From the NCBI GenBank assembly GCA_030053915.1, contig JASGCT010000020.1, positions 1-36,745 of the forward strand: a stretch of DNA of 36,745 nt, read 5' to 3'. Origin of the DNA: Alphaproteobacteria bacterium (GTDB lineage Bacteria; Bacteroidota; Bacteroidia; Chitinophagales; Chitinophagaceae). The notes below the pieces were generated by a model that was not told where the DNA came from, did no database searches, and saw only the letters and a list, made by a program, of their open reading frames with translations. The position numbers were made by a program, and so were the translations under genes. Shown one piece after another: positions 25,617 through 32,021 of this stretch. Positions within the stretch are counted from its first letter, which is position 1. Each line of letters begins with the position of its first letter.

Positions 25617-25916
25617 TGCTTTTACAGTAATAGCTCAATTACTCAAAAAAACGGTCATTTTAAGGGTGTTCAAAGGTATAAATGTGTTGATTGTGGAAGG
25701 CAATTCAATGGTGGCGGACTCAATGATTTAGAAATTTGGACTCAATATAGCTCAAACAAACAGATGTATTCTCAGTTATCAAAAACATACAAATACCCGG
25801 TTAAAACTATCCAAAGAAGAATTGATAAGGTATCAATTAAAATTCCCGACAAAATATCTCGTGATGTGATTATTTTAATGGATACTACTTATTGGTGAAG
25901 GGATTTGGTGTTATGT
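25617..25916 (+). pseudogene. IS256-variant (Zn-binding type) transposase remnant
   Basis: An open stretch of 93 codons without a usable start (25617 to TGA 25896-25898). It encodes CFYSNSS, NGHFKGVQRYKCVDCGRQF, KTIQRRID and MDTTYW, i.e. a zinc ribbon (first pair decayed to C-x-x-S, second pair C-x-x-C intact), a helix-turn-helix and the first catalytic Asp region of the Bacteroidota Zn-binding IS256-variant transposases. After the TGA, RDLVLC matches the expected RDFGVM with a one-base loss, showing a frameshift. The rest of the transposase is missing. Dead element. Confidence 0.7.
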
Positions 25917-25933
25917 TATACAATTTATATTTA

Positions 25934-26384
25934 TTAAATAGTCCAATTTAAACCAGAAAAAATATAGGGATATGCCCATGTATTCATGATGGTATTTTTG
26001 GTTAGTTTCTTAACAGCATTTTCAATAAAAATTGATAATGCATCCAGTGTCGAAAAAGTTAAGTTAGTATAATCTATTTTATAGTTTGCCAAAGACGTTC
26101 AATTGGGCTAAGTTCTGGGCTATATGGGGGTAAAAATATCAATCCAATATTTTTAGGGATACATCATGTTTTAGTTTTATGGAATGCACATTATCAAGTA
26201 CCATAACTTTAAGTTTTTCTGGTTGGTGTTTAGAAAATTCATTTAAAAATAATTGAAAGTTATCTGTATTACAGGCAGGCAATTCTAGCATAAACGAATC
26301 CCCATCTATAGGTGAAACAGTGCCAAATAAGTAATAATATATATAATTTATAATTAGTCCAATGTTACAACATTTTAAACTCAT
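25934..26384 (-). pseudogene. IS630-family transposase remnant, frameshifted
   Basis: On the minus strand, an ORF (26139-26384) encodes YLFGTVSPIDGDSF, CNTDNFQLFLNEF and VMVLDNVHS (second catalytic Asp region). It then shifts frame to LIFLPPYSPELSPIERLWQ (the DDE glutamate in IERLWQ), meets an in-frame TAG after WQTIK, and continues in another frame as TLDALSIFIENAVKKL to a stop at 25934-25936. The N-terminal helix-turn-helix half with the first Asp is missing. At least two frameshifts and a 5' truncation make it non-functional. I could not identify terminal inverted repeats. Confidence 0.75.
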
Positions 26385-26526
26385 AATAAAATTTTTTGTG
26401 TTAAAGTTTCGTTAATATTTGAACTACTTAAAATTATATTTGGTATTATTACTTTTATTTAACCGAAATGTGGGTTATTATTTTTGAACTTTAAATTTCA
26501 ATTGCTTTTAAAACATCGACTGTCTT

Positions 26527-27051
26527 TTAATCTATAAAATTTAATTTTGGATAAGGCACAAGCGTATCTAATAAATTCATAAAGGGTTCTTTAGCAAATA
26601 TTGAAATTACAATTAATATTGTTGCAAGTAGCAAAGCATACTGAACCTTATTATTATTAATTTCTTCCATTTCGTCCACTTGCACCGTAAGTAAACTAAA
26701 CAGTTTAACCGAGATAAAGTTTACTATAAAAGAAATTATTAAGCCAATAAGTATAAATTCTACTAAATAACCAAAAGCGGTCGAATAAAAATCAAAAAGA
26801 TTTGAATTACTATTTTTATGTAAAAACTGTAAGGTAAAAGTATAGGCTTTATAGATTCCAGAAGTGATGTAGCCCGTTGAAAATAAATGGGCACAAATGA
26901 TAATGCTAAAACTTAAATGAGGACTACCCTCTATTTGATACTTCTTTTTAATTTTTTTTAGAATAACAAAATAAGTAAGCCAAAGTATAAAAACGCCTAA
27001 GATAATTAAAAGCACTAATTGAAAGAGTGCCGCGTAAGTTTGATTTTTCAT
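26527..27051 (-). CDS. Four-helix membrane protein, DUF350-like
   Basis: 174 residues with four hydrophobic helices (about 8-30, 47-65, 92-115, 137-155). The second half, DEMEEINNNKVQYALLLAT followed by a helix and a short end in LVPYPKL, resembles the DUF350 pattern (acidic E, N, small residues entering a membrane helix, then PYP). DUF350 proteins are small inner-membrane proteins of unknown biochemical role that recur with transglutaminase-like and other membrane genes in stress-type operons. It is the last gene of the leftward membrane operon, 27 nt after the transglutaminase-like gene. Family call is by eye. Confidence 0.7.
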   Translation of the reverse strand: MKNQTYAALFQLVLLIILGVFILWLTYFVILKKIKKKYQIEGSPHLSFSIIICAHLFSTGYITSGIYKAYTFTLQFLHKNSNSNLFDFYSTAFGYLVEFILIGLIISFIVNFISVKLFSLLTVQVDEMEEINNNKVQYALLLATILIVISIFAKEPFMNLLDTLVPYPKLNFID

Positions 27052-27078
27052 ATTTATTTAAATTATAAAGTTAAATTT

Positions 27079-28110
27079 TTAATTATTTGTTACTGCTATT
27101 TCCCAATAATCCATATCAGAATTTCTCAAATATCCCAATCTAGGTCCAAAACATGTTGTTTCCCAGGCAAAATATTTTTTACCATTATACGTTTTATAGG
27201 CACCTCGGGCTGGTAAGGCAATGCCTAAGACCGCATGGCGATATCTTTCGCTAGTTAATATTGCAACATCGAAGCCGTAATGATTTAAAACTAAAAATAA
27301 AAATAATGATCGGGTATCGCAGTCGCCCTTTAAGTTATACATAAATTCTACAGGAGATTGTAAGCCAAATTTCGTAACGATATAATTACCATTTTCTTTT
27401 GCTTCTTGATCTTGTATGTCTTCAATCCTCTGTACAACCCAAGCATAGGGTATGCTTTGAATAAAAGTTACAACTAGCTCGGCAAATTCTAATTCGTTAA
27501 GATGCATTTTTTTTTGAATAGTATTAAAAATGTTATAAATGGCATCCATTTTATCATTATCAAATTTTGCTAAACTTGAATAAGCATCATTAAAGCCTTG
27601 ATTCAAACTATTTCTGTATTGTTGAGATATATTAAATAAACATTCACGCATTTCAACCTTGCCCACATACGAATTATCATCATAATCTTGCCATTTTAAT
27701 TGGTGCGTTTCTATAGATTTGTTATTTACACATTCAGGAAATTTATCATAATCATCAGTTTCATCTGGTTTAGGAGTTATAGTGGGTTTAGGGGTTATGG
27801 TGGGTTTAGGTACAATTTTGGGTATTGGGGTTAATTGATTATTAGGTGTAAGATATATAAATACCAAAATTACGATAAAAATTATTAAAAAATTAGTTAA
27901 ATATTTAAATAATTTGAAAAATATGTAAATTATAAATACAATAATAATAAGGGGGCTAAAAAGATTTAAAACCTGAATGATAACTGGAAAAAGGACTGGG
28001 AAAAAAATAATACCAATAAAAAATATTAAAATATAGGTAAATAAACTTTTTTTAGGTGGTTTATTGTTATTAGGAGCAGAATTATTTTGTTTAGAATTAT
28101 TGTTGGACAT
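27079..28110 (-). CDS. Membrane-anchored transglutaminase-like cysteine protease
   Basis: 343 residues. The Asn/Pro/Lys-rich cytoplasmic start is followed by two or three membrane helices (about 22-46, 50-68 and 71-88), then a proline-rich stalk with three PKPTI(T) or PKPDE repeats (about 100-116), and a soluble catalytic domain (about 125-343). The papain/transglutaminase-like triad is visible as C264 in GDCDTRSLF, H292 in YRHAVLG and E317 in FAWETTC, the last in place of the common Asp. GDCD followed by a hydrophobic helix is typical of the family. It lies 2 nt after the DUF4407-like gene and 27 nt before the DUF350-like gene. All catalytic positions look intact, so it is likely an active hydrolase or cross-linking enzyme. 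Confidence 0.82.
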   Translation of the reverse strand: MSNNNSKQNNSAPNNNKPPKKSLFTYILIFFIGIIFFPVLFPVIIQVLNLFSPLIIIVFIIYIFFKLFKYLTNFLIIFIVILVFIYLTPNNQLTPIPKIVPKPTITPKPTITPKPDETDDYDKFPECVNNKSIETHQLKWQDYDDNSYVGKVEMRECLFNISQQYRNSLNQGFNDAYSSLAKFDNDKMDAIYNIFNTIQKKMHLNELEFAELVVTFIQSIPYAWVVQRIEDIQDQEAKENGNYIVTKFGLQSPVEFMYNLKGDCDTRSLFLFLVLNHYGFDVAILTSERYRHAVLGIALPARGAYKTYNGKKYFAWETTCFGPRLGYLRNSDMDYWEIAVTNN

Positions 28111-28112
28111 GG

Positions 28113-28889
28113 TTAATTAAATTTGATATTTGTATAACCACTGTTCTTAATTTTACCGTTTGTATATCTTCTTAATAATTTTAAATGGTAGGCACTAAAT
28201 AATTTGTCTTCAACTGTAATAAAATCTTTATCAGCTAGGGCTTTAATGTCATCATAATTAACCGATACCACAGAAATATTTTTATCATCACAAAAATGGG
28301 TAAGAAAAACCGGAATTGCTAAAAAACCTCTATAAATATAGGTTTTATTTAAATAAAACCTTAAGAAAGCAGGTAACATAAACAGAATAAACCAAAATAT
28401 GAACCACCAATATGCTTTTGAATAATATTTAAAAAGGAGCTCGAACCGGACAACTAATTCTAATTTATCTATGTTTTTAAATTTAAGTAAGGCTTCTATT
28501 TCGTTATTGTACATTACAGGTAAAATGGCTACACATAAAAAAAAAACAAAGAATAATACAAAAATGACTCTAAAGATAACACTTGGAGAAAAAATGCGGT
28601 GTAATAAACTATTGTAATTATACGAATGGAAAGAGATTAAACAATATCTATAGCCAAAAAATAAAATTATAAAAAACAATAATGTAAATAAAGTGCTTAG
28701 CATTTTAGATTTAAAACAGATCAAAAAAAAACCGTAAAATGCTAAGGGGCTCATGATTGCCATAAAAAAAATAATTGCACCAGAAATGGTATGAATGTTT
28801 GAATTAAAATCATTCACTTCACCATAGTTGTGTTTTCGTAAAAAAATTGGGTCGAAACCAGCAATTTTCCATAAGAATGCTTGCATCAT
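28113..28889 (-). CDS. Divergent DUF4407-like membrane protein
   Basis: 258 residues. The start MMQAFLWKIAGFDPIFLRKH corresponds to QKFLWKCAGADYKIL of the DUF4407 protein upstream, and the following hydrophobic helices occupy matching positions (about 33-55, 63-80, 105-127, 157-177). The Asp-rich conserved DUF4407 motif (IFNLDKYIIS) is not obvious and the coiled coil is short or absent. The C-terminal 75 residues form a charged cytoplasmic tail. A diverged member of the same family, fixed in the operon. 49 nt downstream of the DUF4407 gene and 2 nt before the transglutaminase-like gene. Confidence 0.72.
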   Translation of the reverse strand: MMQAFLWKIAGFDPIFLRKHNYGEVNDFNSNIHTISGAIIFFMAIMSPLAFYGFFLICFKSKMLSTLFTLLFFIILFFGYRYCLISFHSYNYNSLLHRIFSPSVIFRVIFVLFFVFFLCVAILPVMYNNEIEALLKFKNIDKLELVVRFELLFKYYSKAYWWFIFWFILFMLPAFLRFYLNKTYIYRGFLAIPVFLTHFCDDKNISVVSVNYDDIKALADKDFITVEDKLFSAYHLKLLRRYTNGKIKNSGYTNIKFN

Positions 28890-28938
28890 TTTTATTTTAA
28901 GACATAAAAATTAATATTAATATTTAACATTGTTAATT

Positions 28939-30243
28939 TTAATTCACTGGTTCTACAACAATAAAATCATCATGGTTGTTTTTGGCTTCGTCTATTTTTT
29001 TATTTTGATACGTTTCAATAATAGCTTTTTTAATGTTCATTTCAGCATTTAATAATCTCAACTTCTCTTCTAACATAGCATTACTTAAATGATAAATATC
29101 TAATGCGCCTTTTGGTATAGCATTTTCGGTTTCATAACCAGTGATGGTGCCGTTTGTATTTTTAATAGATTTTTTTTGAATACCATATTTGGCAAGAACA
29201 ATATCTTTAAAATTAGTGTCGAGATATTCATAAGGGCTTTGAATCATCATCATTTTAAAGAAAATGGGGGATAGCTCTAAACAAACGAACAACATGGTAA
29301 TAAATAATGCAATGCTCCAAGGGACTATTTTATCTGCTGTTTTTATTCTTTCAAGTAAACCATCAGAATTTTTAATTTTTCCACGATTTTCTGCTTGAAA
29401 TTCTTGATTTATTGTATTTTGTATTTTTTTCAATTCAGCCCAATATTTACTTTGTTCTTCTTTTAGGGTTTCCAATTCTGATTCGGCTTTTAGTATAAGA
29501 GAAACATAGGCATTAAATTTTTCTTTTGGTCTGGTTTTTATTTCTATATCTCTAAGTAATTTTAGTTCTTTAGTTTTATTATCATTATCTTTTATTAAAC
29601 CTTCTAATCTTATTAGTTCTTTGTTTATTTGGTCTAGATTAGTTTGGTGGTCTTGTGTAATTTTTGAAATTAGCTCCTTTTTTTGATCTTGCTGAAGTTT
29701 TATGATTTCAACATCAATTTCATTTTTGAAAATTCTAAGTTCAATGGGTTTTGAAATAGTTAATGCCAATACAAATCCCATAATGATTCTAGGTATTGCG
29801 TTTTTAAATTCTTTCCATGTCATTTTTTCGGTACCATCACCTTTTCCGGTAGAGGATATAATATATTTATCTAAATTAAAAATCATAGCGCCCCATAATA
29901 TGCCAAAAATAATAGACAATGGTATCCAAAACCAGTCAGAACTTAAGAATGAATTTGACACAACCTCATCTGTAACATCAATTTTATTTCCAAAAATAGT
30001 ATAAAAAGCGTATCCACCACTAACCCCAGCCATTAAACCGGTTGCTAAAACAATGCCCCCTAAGCAGGCGTACTTTACATGGTCGCTATAGGTGCAGTGT
30101 TCTAAAATTTTATAATCTGCGCCAGCACATTTCCATAAAAATTTTTGAATAGTGCTCGACTTTGTTTGTTGGTCGTAAAATGTATGCGACAATGGGTAAC
30201 TATCACCATCAATGGGTGAACTATTTTCGTTATGTTGATCCAT
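28939..30243 (-). CDS. DUF4407 membrane protein, full length
   Basis: 434 residues. A soluble N-terminus with QKFLWKCAGADYKIL (33-47) precedes three membrane helices (about 58-80, 104-124, 150-166), including the family motifs GAMIFNLDKYIISS and ALTISKPIELRIF. A charged coiled coil of about 110 residues (176-290, alternating E/K/L) projects into the periplasm or cytoplasm, then EFQAENRGKIKNSDG, a fourth helix (307-327) and a 105-residue tail. The family has no known enzymatic activity. Its N-terminal coding sequence and upstream region are duplicated perfectly in the next gene upstream. The promoter region contains TAACTTGC on the minus strand, one base short of a TAnnTTTG box, identical in both copies. 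Confidence 0.85.
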   Translation of the reverse strand: MDQHNENSSPIDGDSYPLSHTFYDQQTKSSTIQKFLWKCAGADYKILEHCTYSDHVKYACLGGIVLATGLMAGVSGGYAFYTIFGNKIDVTDEVVSNSFLSSDWFWIPLSIIFGILWGAMIFNLDKYIISSTGKGDGTEKMTWKEFKNAIPRIIMGFVLALTISKPIELRIFKNEIDVEIIKLQQDQKKELISKITQDHQTNLDQINKELIRLEGLIKDNDNKTKELKLLRDIEIKTRPKEKFNAYVSLILKAESELETLKEEQSKYWAELKKIQNTINQEFQAENRGKIKNSDGLLERIKTADKIVPWSIALFITMLFVCLELSPIFFKMMMIQSPYEYLDTNFKDIVLAKYGIQKKSIKNTNGTITGYETENAIPKGALDIYHLSNAMLEEKLRLLNAEMNIKKAIIETYQNKKIDEAKNNHDDFIVVEPVN

Positions 30244-30289
30244 AAAATATTGTTTTGTTGCAAGTTAAGATTTTTTTTTATTTAATTTT
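30122..30289 (-). repeat. 168-bp perfect duplication, copy 1
   Basis: Covers the first 40 or so codons and the 46 nt upstream of the DUF4407 gene. It is identical by eye to 30917-31084 (offset 795 bp); the first differences are 30121 (G versus A) and 30290 (G versus T). Outside this block the two genes are still related but differ at many positions. Confidence 0.92.
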
Positions 30290-30297
30290 GTTTGAGT

Positions 30298-31038
30298 TTA
30301 TTTACTCGTCATTTTAATGCCAATAGGTGATAGTACTAAACATGTAAATAACAAAGTAATAAAAAATGAAATGTCCCAAGGAATAATATTTTTGGCAATA
30401 TTCATTCTTTCAAGTAATCCATCAGAATTTTTAATTTTATTACGATTTTCTGCTTGAAATTCTTTATGAATCGTATTAAGTTCTTGCTGATGCGCTATGA
30501 TTTTAACATCAATTTTATTTTTGAAAATCCTTAATTCAATTGGTTTTGAAATAGTTATAGCCAATACGAGTCCGATAATAATTTTTGGTATTGCATTTTT
30601 AAAATCTTTGTAAGTCATTTTATTGGTGGTATCTCCTTTTTCGGTTGAGAATACAATATATTTATACAAATTAAAAATCATAGCGCCCCATAATATGCCA
30701 AAAACAATTGATATTTGTATCCAAAACCAGTCAGAATTTAAGAATGAATTTGACTCAACAGTGTCTGTAATATCAATTTTATTTCCAAAAATAGAATTAA
30801 AAGCGAATCCTCCACTTAACCCAGCCAAGATTCCAGTAGATAAAACAATGCCCCCTATGCAAGTATATTTAACTTGGTTGCTATAGGTAGCGTTATCTAA
30901 AATTTTATAATCTGCACCAGCACATTTCCATAAAAATTTTTGAATAGTGCTCGACTTTGTTTGTTGGTCGTAAAATGTATGCGACAATGGGTAACTATCA
31001 CCATCAATGGGTGAACTATTTTCGTTATGTTGATCCAT
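30298..31038 (-). CDS. Shortened DUF4407 paralogue lacking the coiled coil
   Basis: 246 residues. The first 46 residues equal those of the full-length neighbour, and all four membrane helices are recognisable. The long coiled coil is deleted: after KNKIDVKIIAHQQEL the sequence jumps to NTIHKEFQAENRNKIKNSDG, which follows the coiled coil in the full protein. The end is also cut, stopping after helix 4 (LSPIGIKMTSK) and losing a 105-residue tail. The deletion keeps the frame, and the remaining codons show no stops, so it may be a functional short form or a decaying duplicate. It lies upstream of and probably shares transcription with the full-length gene, since the 54-nt gap carries an identical leader. 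Confidence 0.8.
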   Translation of the reverse strand: MDQHNENSSPIDGDSYPLSHTFYDQQTKSSTIQKFLWKCAGADYKILDNATYSNQVKYTCIGGIVLSTGILAGLSGGFAFNSIFGNKIDITDTVESNSFLNSDWFWIQISIVFGILWGAMIFNLYKYIVFSTEKGDTTNKMTYKDFKNAIPKIIIGLVLAITISKPIELRIFKNKIDVKIIAHQQELNTIHKEFQAENRNKIKNSDGLLERMNIAKNIIPWDISFFITLLFTCLVLSPIGIKMTSK

Positions 31039-31084
31039 AAAATATTGTTTTGTTGCAAGTTAAGATTTTTTTTTATTTAATTTT
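30917..31084 (-). repeat. 168-bp perfect duplication, copy 2
   Basis: Mate of 30122-30289, covering the first codons and leader of the shortened DUF4407 gene. The presence of the same upstream region in both copies suggests recent duplication or gene conversion, and that both are regulated alike. Confidence 0.92.
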
Positions 31085-31137
31085 TTAAATTTTATGAAAT
31101 TTTTATTTTTTTTTAAAATTCTATAAAATTTTATTTA

Positions 31138-31145
31138 TATATTTG
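31138..31145 (+). promoter_or_regulatory. Bacteroidota -7 promoter box
   Basis: Reads TATATTTG on the plus strand, an exact TAnnTTTG match, 20-27 nt before the TTG start at 31165, so the leader would be short. Divergent from the DUF4407 gene pair. Confidence 0.5.
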
Positions 31146-31164
31146 CATTCATAAATTTAAAAAT

Positions 31165-31935
31165 TTGGAAAAAAGCCTAAAATATTTAATATTAAAAATA
31201 AAACAGTTACAATTATATTTGCAACTTTTTTTTAATAAACAGAAATTGACTCCAGAAATATTATTCTTTAAATCAAATTTACAAAATTTTATCCATGAAG
31301 TGCCCATTAATTTAGAATGGGAGGCTTTAAATTACTATAAAGTTGAAATATTAAATAAAGATAAACCTAATTTTAAAGTGGATGTTACCTTTAATAAATA
31401 CCCAATATTAACTTCGGTACAATATTCTAATAACCTCGTTTTGAAGGTTTATGGAGTTAAAAAAACAACGTCTTTTAGTTTAAATTCCCAAGCTCAAACT
31501 TTCATTTTTAAAGATAAAATAAAGATACCTAAGCCTTTTTTTAAAATCAAGTTTAGTGCCGAAATTAAACAAACACTGCCTTTGATAAAATTTAATTTAC
31601 GTTTCAAAATCTTACGCAAACTTCAATTTGTAACAATTTCAAAAATTGACAAGTTTTTTTTTAAAATTAAGGATTCCAAAATTAAAATTAAACCTAATTT
31701 ATATATTAATAAAGATTTACCCGATGTACTTAATAAAATTTCATTGAAAGCACCAAACATGATTACCCCTAAAATTTACAAACAAATTGATGAATTTACT
31801 CATTATCAATACAGTAATTACAGAAATGATTTTTTAAATGCTTGGAAAATACAGGAAACCCATAGAAAAAGTCTTAAAAAGCAAAAATACCCATATTTTA
31901 AAGATTCTGAATTTTATAAAAAACCTTTTACCTAA
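31165..31935 (+). CDS. Hypothetical protein, TTG start, possible Ig-like domain
   Basis: 256 residues if the TTG at 31165 is used; the first in-frame ATG is near 31758, and the whole frame up to the TTG looks coding, so TTG is the best start. Residues about 45-115 have strand-like spacing with INLEWEALNYYKVEIL and LVLKVYGVKKTTSFSLN, resembling the Ig-like folds with a 'xLxW-x-x-x(n)-V' opening that occur in bacterial conflict-system proteins. The rest is very Lys/Phe/Ile-rich and basic (KFKIKDSKIKIKPN-like segments). No signal peptide or membrane helix. A promoter box precedes it. It heads a rightward unit with the Sel1-repeat gene, 86 nt downstream. Family uncertain. Confidence 0.65.
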   Translation: MEKSLKYLILKIKQLQLYLQLFFNKQKLTPEILFFKSNLQNFIHEVPINLEWEALNYYKVEILNKDKPNFKVDVTFNKYPILTSVQYSNNLVLKVYGVKKTTSFSLNSQAQTFIFKDKIKIPKPFFKIKFSAEIKQTLPLIKFNLRFKILRKLQFVTISKIDKFFFKIKDSKIKIKPNLYINKDLPDVLNKISLKAPNMITPKIYKQIDEFTHYQYSNYRNDFLNAWKIQETHRKSLKKQKYPYFKDSEFYKKPFT

Positions 31936-32021
31936 AACAGATATCATTTTGAATCCAAATATTTTTTTGATTTATAAAAATAATACAAATCTATGTTTTT
32001 AGTAATTTATAAATTATAATT

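Noticed and set aside
26280..30230. The peptide SPIDGDS occurs both in the IS630 remnant and at the N-terminus of the DUF4407 proteins
   Set aside because: The surrounding residues and DNA differ, and the motif is normal for IS630 transposases, so I take this as coincidence rather than a shared origin.
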